Shown: positions 1 to 9,949, counted from the first letter of the stretch. The stretch is DNA of 64,000 nt from Paludibacter sp. 47-17 (GCA_001898935.1 MKVT01000034.1:1-64000), one strand, 5' to 3'. Made by a program: numbers and translations. The notes: generated from the sequence alone by a model not told the origin.

Positions 1-24
1 CCTGATGGTCGGTGAGTTACCAGG

Positions 25-60
25 AACAGCCTCCGTTTGAAGCTCCAAACGGGGGCTGTT
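25..60 (+). terminator. Intrinsic terminator-like hairpin of an upstream gene
   Basis: A 15-bp stem (25-39 with 46-60, one G-T pair) closes a 6-nt loop. No long T run follows, so Rho-independent termination would be imperfect. It probably ends a gene lying before the window. Nothing else is visible in bases 1-137. Confidence 0.6.
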
Positions 61-137
61 CGGTTGAGTAATAAGGGCCGATGATTATTATGCACGGTTT
101 CTGTCAAAAAATCCACATCTTACAGTGTGGATTGCTT

Positions 138-145
138 TATTTTTG
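138..145 (+). promoter_or_regulatory. Bacteroidetes -7 promoter element for the PL9 lyase
   Basis: TATTTTTG matches the Bacteroidetes -7 consensus TAnnTTTG and lies 29 bases before the preferred ATG at 175. No well-placed -33 TTTG is visible. It supports the downstream start over the longer frame that begins at 127. Confidence 0.5.
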
Positions 146-174
146 TAGTCGAAAAATCCTTAAATTCTACTTTC

Positions 175-2904
175 ATGATGAATCGACTATGTTCCGTTGT
201 AGCTTGCCTGCTATTGCTCGTTGTGCAGGCCGAAGCAAAAGAAATTTATGTATCGGTAAGCGGGAACGATGCCGATGCAGGCTCGCAGAACGCTCCGTTG
301 CTTTCTATCCAAAAGGCAGTCGACCTGGCCGGGCCGGGTGATGTGATTTACCTGCGTGGCGGCACTTATTTACTCACAAAACGAATCAAAATTGAAAAAG
401 CGGGGAGGGAAGATGCATATATCTCGCTGATAGGCTATCCCGGCGAACGGGTAATTATCGATGGTAGCCAGATTGTCGCCAATTCGGTGAACGAATTCAA
501 ACAAGCCCGGTGTATTTACGTGAATCATTTCGGCGACTACTGGCACTTTAAGAATCTTGAAGTGTGTAATGCCAAGGATAATGGCATGAAGGTGGAAGGA
601 AGTTTCAATATCGTGGAAAATTGTAAGTTCTACGGTAACAACGATACGGGACTTCAACTCGGGATGTACAAGGATTTTTCGATTGAGGAAACCAAATCGT
701 TTCCGATCTCGGGCGAACCGCAGTTTAATCCGGGTTATAGTTATTCGCGTTACAATAAAATAATTAATTGTGATGCCTGGAATAACTACGACAGCAAATC
801 GTACGGGGGAAGCGACGATGGAGGCGATGCCGATGGATTTGCCGCTAAGCTATTTCCGGGTCCGGGAACCGAATTTCACGGATGCAGAGCCTGGAATAAT
901 TCCGACGATAACTGGGATTTGTACATGGTATATCATCCTGTTGTGATTTCTGATTGCTGGGCCTGGAATGGGGGTAAAGACGCCGGCAATGTGGCTCGCG
1001 GAAATGGTAACGGTTTCAAACTGGGCGGTGGTGGTTCGTCGGGCGGAGCTGCATTTGCACAATCGGTGGGAGCCCATCTGATAACGAATAATGTATCGTT
1101 CAACAATACCAATAAAGGATTTGACCAGAATAATGCCTACGAAGCCATGTATTTGTTCAACAACGTGGCCTGGGGGAACGGCTACAACTATCGTTTTCCT
1201 ACAGTCATTCCTTATGGAACCATGTATATGCGCAATAATATCGGATTTAATGCCGTCACCTTGAATCACGAATTTCTTTCGGCGAATAAGGAAGGGGCGA
1301 AAGTTCCCGATACCGAATCGAACAGCTGGACTACTTTTGATAAATGCGATCCGTATAAGGATGGAAATAAGGTGAACGGAACGACTATCTGGGCGAAAGA
1401 TTATTCAGCTCAGTTTAAGAACCGGAGTATCGAACTCGCTTCGGCTCCCCGTGAAGCCGATGGTTCGTTGCCTGTAAACGATTTTGCCCGGCTGATTACA
1501 AACAGTTTGTTTATCAATGCCGGTACGAATATTGATAATTTCACGCCGCAGGCGCATAGTCCAGGCGGACTCACTTTACCACCCGTTTCGCTTTTGTTTA
1601 ACGATGGGTGCGCCGATATGGGGGCCTTCGAAACCGGCGATCCCAGCACGGCAACCTTGTGGCTTACAACAGGCAAGGCCAATCAGATCGTGTTTGCAGG
1701 CTCGGCCATACAAATCACGGTTTATAAGTGGGGAGGAGCAGCTACCGACCTAACGATTGACTATCTTCCGCAGGGTCTTACTACAACGAAAGATCTACAG
1801 GCAAAAACCCTGACGATTTCAGGGATACCCATTGCCGATGGAACCTATACTGTGACAACAGTAGGTGGAATCAATAGTTTACAGCTTCAGGGGACTATCA
1901 GAGTATCGCAGGAAGCTCCGGCTACTCTTACGCTACGTTCAGGAAAAGCGGTGCAGGAAGTGTTTTTCAACACTCCGATGGAGAGCCAGGTATTCGTCTG
2001 GGGTGGAGGAGCCACCGGCATAGAATACGGCGAATTACCTGCGGGCGTCACTGCCGTCGACGACCCGGAGGCCCGTACGCTTACCATTTCGGGAGTACCC
2101 GGAAGCGATGGTTCCTATAGTGTGACCACAGTGGGAGGAATGGAGGGATCACAGATCACCATCAATTGCAATATTACCCGGGTGTTGCCGTCGAAAATAC
2201 TGACAGGTGGATGGTATCCTATTCAGGATGAGTTCGATGCTTTACCCGGAGACTTGAAGGACGTAGTTCAGATTCATCAGGGAAGCAACAGCAGTTATGC
2301 GACAGTATGGGATCCTGGCTATACCGAAGGAGGTTCGTTGCCCCCGGGATGTACTGCCGGCGCCATTAATATTGAACGCAATGGAGGCGCCGTGTCGTGG
2401 ACGCTACCCAGTTTGGTGGAATTAAAATCGAACATTCACTTCACGGGTACCCGTACCCTGAGTATCGAATATACCATTGGTGGGGTCACTAAAAGCTGGA
2501 ATTCCGAATCGTTGAGTAAACGTACAATGGCGGGTTGGGATATGATGCTGGCCATCGGACTGGAACCGGTGAGTATGCCTGTTACCCTCAAGTTTATCAA
2601 CAACTCCAGTTCGGGTGGCATCCGTATGTACGATTTCTTTGTGAAAACCTATGATGTGAAAACCGCTGTCGATATTTCGCCGGTATCTCCGGCAATACGG
2701 CTTTACAGCACCGAAACCGCACTTATTGTTTACGCAGCAGATATTGCTTCCTTGCAGGTATACGATTTGAACGGGAAGCTTGTTTCTCGTTCGCAGCAAT
2801 CGCAAGTGGTGGGTACCTCCGGCTTACCGGAAGGTGTGTACATGGTGGAAGTACGCACTGGCGACGGTAAACGAATAGTAGAAAAATTCAGAAAGATCAA
2901 ATAA
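175..2904 (+). CDS. Secreted PL9-family pectate lyase with two Ig-like repeats and a T9SS C-terminal signal
   Basis: Predicted pectate/exopolygalacturonate lyase cutting de-esterified homogalacturonan by beta-elimination outside the cell. The 909-residue protein has a signal peptide (about 1-21) and a parallel beta-helix to about residue 430. The PL9 signature is complete: ADGFAAK with Asp220, NSDDNWD with Asp244, Asp245 and Asp248, and GNGFKLGG with Lys282. Spacing from Asp220 to Asp244 is 24 residues, the same as the calcium ligands Asp209 and Asp233 of Dickeya Pel9A; Lys282 corresponds to the catalytic base Lys273. Two ~85-residue repeats follow (about 490-575 and 581-665), each ending in a TVGG motif, then a beta-rich region and a ~70-residue T9SS-type C-terminal domain (VYDLNGK, GVYMVEV). 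The start at 175 is chosen because the signal peptide begins there; ATG 178 is an alternative. The 3' end overlaps the convergent kinase gene by 8 bases. Confidence 0.9.
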   Translation: MMNRLCSVVACLLLLVVQAEAKEIYVSVSGNDADAGSQNAPLLSIQKAVDLAGPGDVIYLRGGTYLLTKRIKIEKAGREDAYISLIGYPGERVIIDGSQIVANSVNEFKQARCIYVNHFGDYWHFKNLEVCNAKDNGMKVEGSFNIVENCKFYGNNDTGLQLGMYKDFSIEETKSFPISGEPQFNPGYSYSRYNKIINCDAWNNYDSKSYGGSDDGGDADGFAAKLFPGPGTEFHGCRAWNNSDDNWDLYMVYHPVVISDCWAWNGGKDAGNVARGNGNGFKLGGGGSSGGAAFAQSVGAHLITNNVSFNNTNKGFDQNNAYEAMYLFNNVAWGNGYNYRFPTVIPYGTMYMRNNIGFNAVTLNHEFLSANKEGAKVPDTESNSWTTFDKCDPYKDGNKVNGTTIWAKDYSAQFKNRSIELASAPREADGSLPVNDFARLITNSLFINAGTNIDNFTPQAHSPGGLTLPPVSLLFNDGCADMGAFETGDPSTATLWLTTGKANQIVFAGSAIQITVYKWGGAATDLTIDYLPQGLTTTKDLQAKTLTISGIPIADGTYTVTTVGGINSLQLQGTIRVSQEAPATLTLRSGKAVQEVFFNTPMESQVFVWGGGATGIEYGELPAGVTAVDDPEARTLTISGVPGSDGSYSVTTVGGMEGSQITINCNITRVLPSKILTGGWYPIQDEFDALPGDLKDVVQIHQGSNSSYATVWDPGYTEGGSLPPGCTAGAINIERNGGAVSWTLPSLVELKSNIHFTGTRTLSIEYTIGGVTKSWNSESLSKRTMAGWDMMLAIGLEPVSMPVTLKFINNSSSGGIRMYDFFVKTYDVKTAVDISPVSPAIRLYSTETALIVYAADIASLQVYDLNGKLVSRSQQSQVVGTSGLPEGVYMVEVRTGDGKRIVEKFRKIK

Positions 2905-4579
2905 ACTGCACCGGTACCGTAAAATAAAAACACGATCCCTTACCGGGTTCCGATTCCACGCTGAGTCGGCCCCCCAATACCTCGGCCAGCTTCTTCGACA
3001 TCGACAACCCGATGCCCAGTCCGCCGTAATGTCGGTTGATACCATCGTCGAGTTGGCGGAAAAGGTCGAAGATATGCTGTTGCTGGTCGGCCGGAATACC
3101 GATGCCGGTATCGCTTACGTACATTTTCAGGCTGTCTCTGGTACGGGCGATGCCAAATTCGATAGTGCCGGAAGGGGTAAACTTAACTGCATTGTTGAAT
3201 AAGTTGGTAAGTACCTGCTGAATTTTTTGCCGGTCGGTGATTAAGGTGGTCGTCATCAGCGCATGATCGGGTTTGAAATGGAGCTTGATGAGTTCGTTTT
3301 TTCCCGAACTGTGCAACATCTCGGTTAACAGTTCTTTGCAAGCCATGTAGAGCTCTACGCCTTTCACCTGGGAGGTGCGTACGATCATCGCGCTTTTCTC
3401 GGCAAGAGCCAGTGCGAACATATCCTCGATCATTCCGAGCAGTCCATTCCCGCTCGTACATAAATCGGCCGCAAACTCCTTGATGTGTTTTTCGGATGAA
3501 TGATCGCGGATCAGCGCTCCGAATCCGAGAATATGGTTGAGCGGTGTACGCAGTTCATGACTGATGGTAGCCAGAAAAGCCGATTTTAACCGGTCGCTTT
3601 CGTTGGCATTTTCGAGCGCTTTAGCCAAGGCTTCCTCCGACCGGATGCGTTGCCGGGCCGATACCACCGTTTGTGCGAATATCTTCAATAATTGTTTTTC
3701 TTCCTCTCCAAATTGCTTGGTCGTACGCACAGCATCGATGCCCATAAAGCCCGTGTACTGTCCGTGGTCGATGAGCGGAACAAGGATCATGCTTTTTACA
3801 CCTTGCGCAAGCAGCATCGTTTTCAGTGCATCATTATCGCGCAAGGCTGCAACATCCTCCACGATATAAAAATCGATCCGGCGGTGTTCCATCATCCATC
3901 GGTCCATATCGGTAGGAGCAATTCCCTGCATCGATTTCATCAACGAATCGATACCCTCGTTGCACCACTCGTAAGTATTGTAAAACAGTCCCTCATCGGG
4001 CCGGTATTCGTAAATATAAAAACGGTCGGCACCCACAAATTCGCCTAAGTCGTGTACCGATTCCTTCAAGGTCTCATGTAGCCTGTCGGCAGGCAGATTG
4101 ATATAAGTGTTGGATATTTTTGTAAGTAATTCCTGCAACTGCGTTTGAAAGCGTAGTTTTTGATCTTTCACTTTCGATTCGGTAATATCGTGTATCAAAC
4201 CGGCATGCCGTATCAATTGATTCTGATCGTCGTACACGTGGAACGCCGAAGAAGAGATCCACCTGATTTCGCCATCGGGCCGTATAATACGGAATTCCTC
4301 GGTGAACTTACCGGTGTGGAGAAAAGAGTTGAATTTTTGGGCAATATACTCCCGGTCGTCGGGATGAATGATAGAATCCAGAGCTTCCTGGGGTGGTAAA
4401 TCGGTAAGTTGCTGTATTCCAAATAATTGTTTGTAATTTGGACTGATGTATAAGATTTCGTTTAAGTCGGCTGAAAGCAACCAGAATGTACCACCGATAT
4501 TATTTACTATCTGTCTGAAATTCAGGTTGTTTTCGAGCTCATTGTTGTGTGGCAAACTGGCTTGCGAGGTAGTTTCCAT
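2897..4579 (-). CDS. Soluble PAS-GAF sensor histidine kinase
   Basis: A 560-residue signalling kinase. In order: a PAS/PAC sensor domain (about 20-135), a GAF domain (about 150-305), a dimerisation/phosphoacceptor helix with the H-box SHELRTPLN (His341), and a HATPase domain with the N-box (NLFNNAVKF), G1 box (DTGIGIP) and G2 box (GLGIGLS). No membrane segment or signal peptide is present, so the signal is probably sensed in the cytoplasm. No receiver domain or response regulator lies next to it, so the partner is unknown. It is divergent from the carbonic anhydrase gene and convergent, with an 8-base overlap, with the pectate lyase gene. The ligand cannot be read from the sequence. Confidence 0.92.
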   Translation of the reverse strand: METTSQASLPHNNELENNLNFRQIVNNIGGTFWLLSADLNEILYISPNYKQLFGIQQLTDLPPQEALDSIIHPDDREYIAQKFNSFLHTGKFTEEFRIIRPDGEIRWISSSAFHVYDDQNQLIRHAGLIHDITESKVKDQKLRFQTQLQELLTKISNTYINLPADRLHETLKESVHDLGEFVGADRFYIYEYRPDEGLFYNTYEWCNEGIDSLMKSMQGIAPTDMDRWMMEHRRIDFYIVEDVAALRDNDALKTMLLAQGVKSMILVPLIDHGQYTGFMGIDAVRTTKQFGEEEKQLLKIFAQTVVSARQRIRSEEALAKALENANESDRLKSAFLATISHELRTPLNHILGFGALIRDHSSEKHIKEFAADLCTSGNGLLGMIEDMFALALAEKSAMIVRTSQVKGVELYMACKELLTEMLHSSGKNELIKLHFKPDHALMTTTLITDRQKIQQVLTNLFNNAVKFTPSGTIEFGIARTRDSLKMYVSDTGIGIPADQQQHIFDLFRQLDDGINRHYGGLGIGLSMSKKLAEVLGGRLSVESEPGKGSCFYFTVPVQFI

Positions 4580-4778
4580 GGTGCACGAGGTTAAATAAAA
4601 ATCAGGAAAGTACAGAATTTGGAAGTAAAAGTATGAAAATTTGTTGGTAAATACAATAAATGTTGCAAAAAGAGGATAAAGTGAGAAAAAAGTTTTGAGA
4701 GGGATCCTTTTGTGTTTTCAGGTGAACGTGAACAAACAGGGCAGTTTTGTAGTTGTATGAAAGATTAAAAATAACTCT

Positions 4779-5411
4779 ATGTGGGCTCATACGAAAGAAT
4801 TACAGGACCGGATCACACCGCAGGAAGCACTGGATTACCTGATAGAAGGCAACCGGCGATTTGTTAATAATCTCAATACCAACCGTAATTTGCTGAAGCA
4901 GGTGAACCTCACCAGCGAAGAGCAATTTCCATTTGCGGCCATCCTGAGTTGTATCGATTCGCGGACATCGGCCGAACTCATTTTCGATCAGGGGCTGGGC
5001 GATATATTCAGTATCCGGATTGCCGGGAATGTGTTGAACGACGATATTCTGGGAAGTATGGAATATGCCTGTGCCATCGCACATTCGAAAATAATTGTCG
5101 TATTGGGACATACCCGCTGTGGCGCCATCACCAGTGCCTGCAACGATCTGGAGTTTGGTTACCTCACGGGCTTGGTGCAAAAGATCAAAATTCCCATCAA
5201 CCTGGAGACTACGGTCACACACATGCGAACCGGCGGGAATCCCGACTTTGTGAATAAGGTAAGCGAACTTAACGTGCATCATACCGTAAAACTGATCAGG
5301 GAAAAAAGTACTATAATAAGCCGGCTCGAACAGGAGGGAGCTATTTTGCTGATAGGTGGAATGTATGATCTGACTTCGGGAAAAGTCAATTTTTTTGATG
5401 TTCCTTACTGA
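4779..5411 (+). CDS. Beta-class carbonic anhydrase
   Basis: Interconverts CO2 and bicarbonate in the cytoplasm. The 210-residue protein carries the zinc-site residues of the beta class: Cys58 with the Asp60/Arg62 dyad in SCIDSRTS, and His111 and Cys114 in GHTRCGA. Length fits the family. It stands alone, 199 bases from the divergent kinase gene. Bicarbonate is a substrate of carbamoyl-phosphate synthase, encoded at 24-28 kb, and of carboxylations in propionate metabolism; a link to these is inference. Several near-matches to a Bacteroidetes promoter lie upstream but none is exact. Confidence 0.95.
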   Translation: MWAHTKELQDRITPQEALDYLIEGNRRFVNNLNTNRNLLKQVNLTSEEQFPFAAILSCIDSRTSAELIFDQGLGDIFSIRIAGNVLNDDILGSMEYACAIAHSKIIVVLGHTRCGAITSACNDLEFGYLTGLVQKIKIPINLETTVTHMRTGGNPDFVNKVSELNVHHTVKLIREKSTIISRLEQEGAILLIGGMYDLTSGKVNFFDVPY

Positions 5412-5493
5412 TCGCCGTATAACAATTTCTTTTTTGTACGCTACATTTTACATTTTGCAACTGCTTATGCTTCATTTGTAAGTCTGAAATTTT

Positions 5494-5501
5494 TACCTTT
5501 G
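5494..5501 (+). promoter_or_regulatory. Bacteroidetes -7 promoter element for the GH43 gene
   Basis: TACCTTTG matches TAnnTTTG and lies 17 bases before the ATG at 5519. A TTTG at 5475-5478 is 15 bases upstream, shorter than the usual 18-21. Confidence 0.45.
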
Positions 5502-5518
5502 GTGAAAATTAATTCCTC

Positions 5519-7231
5519 ATGAATATGAAGTATCTTCTCGTGTTATGCCTGGTCTTGTCGGCTTTTGGTAGCGAAGCCCAGCGAAAATCAAAAAAGATCC
5601 CGGTTAATCATCCGGTGTTTTCTGAGTTCACGTACACAGGCAACGACCGGGTGTTCTCCGAAAATCCGCTCGACGGGACGCAGTTTTACAATCCCCTTTT
5701 AACCGGATGCTATCCCGATCCGTCGATTTGCCGGCGGGGAAACGATTATTTCATGGTGAATTCGTCGTTTGCCATGTTTCCCGGAGTACCTGTTTTTCAC
5801 TCCACCGATTTGGTGAATTGGCGCCAGATCGGCCACGTGCTCGATCGTAAATCGCAGTTGAAAGTATCCGATGCCGGTATTTCGGCCGGAATTTATGCGC
5901 CGGTCATTCGTTACAACAAGCATAACCAGACATTTTACATGATCACTACCCAATTTGCAGGGGGTATCGGTAATATGGTGGTGAAAACAAAAGATCCGTT
6001 TCAAGGATGGAGCGATCCTGTTCGATTGAAGTTCGACGGTATCGATCCGTCGTTGTTTTTCGACGACGACGGTAAGGCCTATGTCGTTCACAACGATGCC
6101 CCGGTAAAGGCTTTGTACGAAGGACACCGGGTAATCAAAGTATGGGAATACGATCTGGCGACCGATCAGGTAATCGAAGGTTCCGACCGGTTGATAGTAG
6201 ACGGGGGCGTGGATATCACTCAAAAGCCCATCTGGATCGAGGCCCCCCATATCTATAAGCGGCACGGCAGGTATTACCTGATGTGTGCCGAAGGCGGTAC
6301 AGGCGACCAGCACAGCGAAGTTATTTTTACTTCCGATAGTCCGATGGGACCCTATATCCCGGCGCCATCCAATCCCATCCTTTCGCAGCGCTATTTACGC
6401 GACGATCGCTCGAATAAAGTCGATTGGGCAGGACATGCCGATCTGGTCGAGACGCCCGATGGTCAATTCTACGGTGTTTTTCTGGCGGTACGACCCAACG
6501 AAAAGAGCCAGGTGAATACAGGGCGTGAAACCTTTATGTTGCCTGTCGACTGGTCGGGAACGTATCCCGTCTTCGAAAACGGCCTGGTGCCGATGAAGCC
6601 TACACTCCGGTTGCCCGAAGCTGTATCGGTTCAGCCGGGTTACTTTCCTTCCGGAAATTTTACTTATCATGAAGCGTTTAAAAATCCGTCGCTCGATTTC
6701 CGGTGGATTGGTGTAAGGGGGCCGCGGGAGGATTTCATTCAACTTACCGAAAACGGGCTGGCGATTCAACCTTTTACCTTGAACATCAAAGCACAAGGCC
6801 CCACATCAACCTTGTTCCACCGCCAGCAGCATCTTGCTTTCGCAGCGCAAACCACCATGTATTACCGGCCCACCTCGCCCGCCGACATGGCAGGTCTGGT
6901 GTGCTACCAGAGCGAATCGTTCCACTACGTGATGGGAGTTACACTGAAAGATCAAGTTCCCTATATTGTGCTTTCCCGGACCGAAAAGCTGCACAGCCAG
7001 GTGGTTACGAAGGTGTTGGCCTCGGAAAGAATAGATGTTCGGCTGCCCGTTCAACTGCGGGTGAGTGCCGACGGCGCCCGCTACCGTTTCGAGTATTCGC
7101 AAAACGATAAGACATTTCAGCCCTTAGGTGGGGTAGTGCCGGGCGATATTTTATCGACCAATATTGCCGGTGGTTTTACCGGGGCGCTCATCGGATTATA
7201 TGCTACGTCGGCCAACGATATTGTGCCATAA
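5519..7231 (+). CDS. Secreted GH43 beta-xylosidase / alpha-L-arabinofuranosidase
   Basis: A 570-residue glycoside hydrolase family 43 enzyme with a signal peptide (about 1-20). The five-bladed propeller shows the three family acids: the base Asp in GCYPDPSICRRG, the pKa-modulating Asp in GIDPSLFFDDDG, and the acid Glu in IEAPHIYKRHG. GHADLVETPDG and the C-terminal beta-sandwich (about 375-570) are typical of GH43 members acting on xylan or arabinan side chains; the exact substrate cannot be read. It ends abruptly at GLYATSANDIVP, where relatives usually have one more aromatic-rich strand, so the last strand of the sandwich may be lost. It is monocistronic, with a strong terminator downstream. 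The second ATG (5525) is an alternative start. Confidence 0.9.
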   Translation: MNMKYLLVLCLVLSAFGSEAQRKSKKIPVNHPVFSEFTYTGNDRVFSENPLDGTQFYNPLLTGCYPDPSICRRGNDYFMVNSSFAMFPGVPVFHSTDLVNWRQIGHVLDRKSQLKVSDAGISAGIYAPVIRYNKHNQTFYMITTQFAGGIGNMVVKTKDPFQGWSDPVRLKFDGIDPSLFFDDDGKAYVVHNDAPVKALYEGHRVIKVWEYDLATDQVIEGSDRLIVDGGVDITQKPIWIEAPHIYKRHGRYYLMCAEGGTGDQHSEVIFTSDSPMGPYIPAPSNPILSQRYLRDDRSNKVDWAGHADLVETPDGQFYGVFLAVRPNEKSQVNTGRETFMLPVDWSGTYPVFENGLVPMKPTLRLPEAVSVQPGYFPSGNFTYHEAFKNPSLDFRWIGVRGPREDFIQLTENGLAIQPFTLNIKAQGPTSTLFHRQQHLAFAAQTTMYYRPTSPADMAGLVCYQSESFHYVMGVTLKDQVPYIVLSRTEKLHSQVVTKVLASERIDVRLPVQLRVSADGARYRFEYSQNDKTFQPLGGVVPGDILSTNIAGGFTGALIGLYATSANDIVP

Positions 7232-7302
7232 TCTGTTGTGAAACCCGACAGCACGCCTGTAGTACAACAGGCCGGTCGTGATCGGGAAGAATCGACAAAA
7301 AG

Positions 7303-7332
7303 CTCCGGAGGGATGGTTCTCCGGAGTTTTTT
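7303..7332 (+). terminator. Intrinsic terminator after the GH43 gene
   Basis: CTCCGGAG at 7303-7310 pairs with CTCCGGAG at 7319-7326 across an 8-base loop, followed by six T. Confidence 0.85.
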
Positions 7333-7388
7333 GTATTATACCAAACATACTACGTATAATATCGAACAAGGCGTATTACGATTGTCTC

Positions 7389-7396
7389 TACATTTG
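7389..7396 (+). promoter_or_regulatory. Bacteroidetes -7 promoter element
   Basis: TACATTTG matches TAnnTTTG, 32 bases before the ATG at 7429. No clear -33 element is seen. Confidence 0.5.
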
Positions 7397-7428
7397 CGGA
7401 TAACTTTTTACTAATACAGGTCTAAACA

Positions 7429-9924
7429 ATGAAGAAACAATTTTTTACCGCTGCAGCCTTCGGGCTGAGTCTGCTGTGCACGACTGCACGGGCCGACAAC
7501 TGGACCAATACCGGTTCACGATGGGAGAAGAACATTACTCCTTCTGTATTTCAGTTTACAACGCGTACTACTGCCACGATGCAGGCCCTTATTTTTCCTG
7601 CGGCAGGTGGTGCTAACCCGAATCCGGCTATCACCACCACTACCCACGATTTGTCGGATGGTTATTTTGCAGTAACGGGCGGACAGATCGGAGCAGGCGA
7701 TATTACCGATCCTGCAAATGTGCGTCAGGCTTTTATGATCACCGGCGACACGGCAGTGAACGGCACCGGCTTATTACGTTTTGCACAAAGCACGGCCGGA
7801 GTAACCGATGGCTACAAAGCCGGTAAGTTTTTGGGCTACGTAAACCTCAACTGGTACGTACCTCAGCGTTATTCCGGTTATAAGATCAGCTTTAGTTCGC
7901 GGGTGTACAATACCGGCACTTTCGGCTTGCAATTATTGGTATATGATGCCTCTGGTACGCAACTCGGGACAACGCAAAGTTTAGCCGCCGGAGGTTGGAA
8001 TACCGCTTCCTTCACTCAAACCGGTAATCGTCCTTTCCGGTTTAAAATGAGTTTACCCAATACTACGGGACTGGTGGCTTATTACGAGACTCCCAAAATA
8101 CTCTTAGTGAGCGCTGCCGAGCCGGCCGTGCGCACTATCGCGGTAACTACTTCCGGCAATGGAACCGTTACAGCCGCTTACGCAACCCTGCGCGACCAGG
8201 ACACCCAGCAATTCACCATTACTCCCGGCGCCGGTGAAACGGTGGTACAGGCTTTATACAACGGCAGTCCGGTAACACTTACCGACATGGGTAACGGTAG
8301 TTTCAGCTATACCACACCCTTGCTGACCGCCAACGCCAGCTTTGCCGTGCATTTTACTCCGCAACATTTTACCGGAACCGGTAACTGGTCGGATGCAGCC
8401 CGCTGGAGTGGAGGTGTAGTACCCGGTGCCGCATCCAAGGCGATTATCGAGGGTAAGGCTACTGTAAGTACTGCAGTAGAAGCCGCGCAAATTCAGGTAA
8501 AGCCTACCGCACAACTAACCATTTCGGAAGGTAGCTCGCTGAGCGTGACGGGCGATCTGACCCTCGAAAGCAATGCTTCGCGTACCGCAACACTGGTTAA
8601 TTACGGTAGCCTCACGGTGGGTGGGTCGGCCGTGGCACAGCAATACCTCACCGTTGACCGGCAGTGGTGGTACCTGGCATCGCCGGTGGTGGGAGCTACC
8701 TCGTCGGCAGTGGTAGGCTCCAATAAAATAGGCGATTATACCGAAGCTACACGTAGTTATTCCGATGCATTCACAGGTGCTGTAACGCTTCAGGCCGGGA
8801 AAGGATATGTTGTAAAACTCGATGCCGAAGGAGTTACCGATGGTGTTTTCGCTTTTTCAGGAACCGGCTTCTTCGATGGAAACCTCGCCCTTACTCCTAC
8901 ACGCACCATCACCGGAACGGAAGGAGATGCCAAGCGTGGTTTCAATCTGGTTGGAAATCCGTATCCCTCGTACCTCAACTGGAATGCTGCCTATAATGAA
9001 GCTACCAACCTGCGTACCACCATCTGGTACCGTACACGTGGTGCGGAAGCGATGGAATTTGTTACCTATAATGCATTGCTGGGAGTTTCTGTTCCTGCCG
9101 GTATCAATGGTTATATTCCGCCGATGCAGGGATTTTGGGTGAAAGTAGATAACGATCCGGTGTTGCCTGCCACACAAACCACCGGCAGTATCACCTTTAC
9201 GAATGCCATGCGCGCTCATGCCGATGCCGAAGGCAATTCCACCGAAAACAGCCTGAAAGCACCAGCTGAAGGCTCCTTACAATTGGTTCGTTTGAAACTT
9301 ACCGCCGGCGGGCAGTCCGACGAAACCCTCATTGCCTTGCATCCCGCTGCCGAGAACGGATACGATGGGTTCGATTCCGATAAAATGACTAATCCGGCTT
9401 CGATACCGGCGCTTTATACCCTGGCTGAGGATAAACCGCTAGTTATCAATGCTATTTCGGAGAATGAGGCGATCGGTCACATACCGCTCGTAATACAGTT
9501 GCCTGCCGCGGAAACGGCCGGCCTGCGATGGACCGAGTCGACCTTTACAGCGCCTTTGCAGTTGTTCCTGCACGATAAGGTATTGAACCTGGAAACCGAG
9601 TTGCTACCCGGCGAAGAAGTTCAGATACCATCCGGTTTCACCAATAGTGCCGGTCGTTTCGTTCTCGAGCTCCGGGCTCCCGGAATTACCACCGGCTCAA
9701 CCACTACTTCGGGCGAACCGTTCAGCGTATGGGAAAGTGCAACAGGACAGTTAACGGTACGCACCCCATCTGTAGGCGCCACTCTTTATCTTCGGTCGCT
9801 TACCGGACAAGTAGTGCATGCCCAACCGGTGACCGCTTCGCCCGTCGTACTGGACCATCGGACCGAGTCAGGAGTTTATCTTCTCACCGTTGGGAATCGG
9901 ACCCGTAAAGTAGTCGTACGCTAA
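7429..9924 (+). CDS. Large secreted T9SS-sorted protein, first copy
   Basis: An 831-residue protein of unknown function. It has a signal peptide (about 1-22), a beta-rich N-terminal half unlike its neighbour, and a second half (from about residue 405) plainly paralogous to the protein at 10455-12632. Shared blocks include RQWWYLASP, GYVVK, KRGFNL-GNPYPSYLNW and MQ-FWVKV. A T9SS-type C-terminal domain (about 765-831; LYLRSLTGQVV, ESGVYLLTVGNRTRKVVVR) predicts export across the outer membrane and surface anchoring. No catalytic motif is recognised. It is followed after 25 bases by the small peptide gene at 9950 and then a terminator, so the two should be co-transcribed. The repeat of this layout at 10.4-12.9 kb ties the peptide to this family. 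Confidence 0.85.
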   Translation: MKKQFFTAAAFGLSLLCTTARADNWTNTGSRWEKNITPSVFQFTTRTTATMQALIFPAAGGANPNPAITTTTHDLSDGYFAVTGGQIGAGDITDPANVRQAFMITGDTAVNGTGLLRFAQSTAGVTDGYKAGKFLGYVNLNWYVPQRYSGYKISFSSRVYNTGTFGLQLLVYDASGTQLGTTQSLAAGGWNTASFTQTGNRPFRFKMSLPNTTGLVAYYETPKILLVSAAEPAVRTIAVTTSGNGTVTAAYATLRDQDTQQFTITPGAGETVVQALYNGSPVTLTDMGNGSFSYTTPLLTANASFAVHFTPQHFTGTGNWSDAARWSGGVVPGAASKAIIEGKATVSTAVEAAQIQVKPTAQLTISEGSSLSVTGDLTLESNASRTATLVNYGSLTVGGSAVAQQYLTVDRQWWYLASPVVGATSSAVVGSNKIGDYTEATRSYSDAFTGAVTLQAGKGYVVKLDAEGVTDGVFAFSGTGFFDGNLALTPTRTITGTEGDAKRGFNLVGNPYPSYLNWNAAYNEATNLRTTIWYRTRGAEAMEFVTYNALLGVSVPAGINGYIPPMQGFWVKVDNDPVLPATQTTGSITFTNAMRAHADAEGNSTENSLKAPAEGSLQLVRLKLTAGGQSDETLIALHPAAENGYDGFDSDKMTNPASIPALYTLAEDKPLVINAISENEAIGHIPLVIQLPAAETAGLRWTESTFTAPLQLFLHDKVLNLETELLPGEEVQIPSGFTNSAGRFVLELRAPGITTGSTTTSGEPFSVWESATGQLTVRTPSVGATLYLRSLTGQVVHAQPVTASPVVLDHRTESGVYLLTVGNRTRKVVVR

Positions 9925-9949
9925 TAGTAACCCCTAACACTCAGTACAT

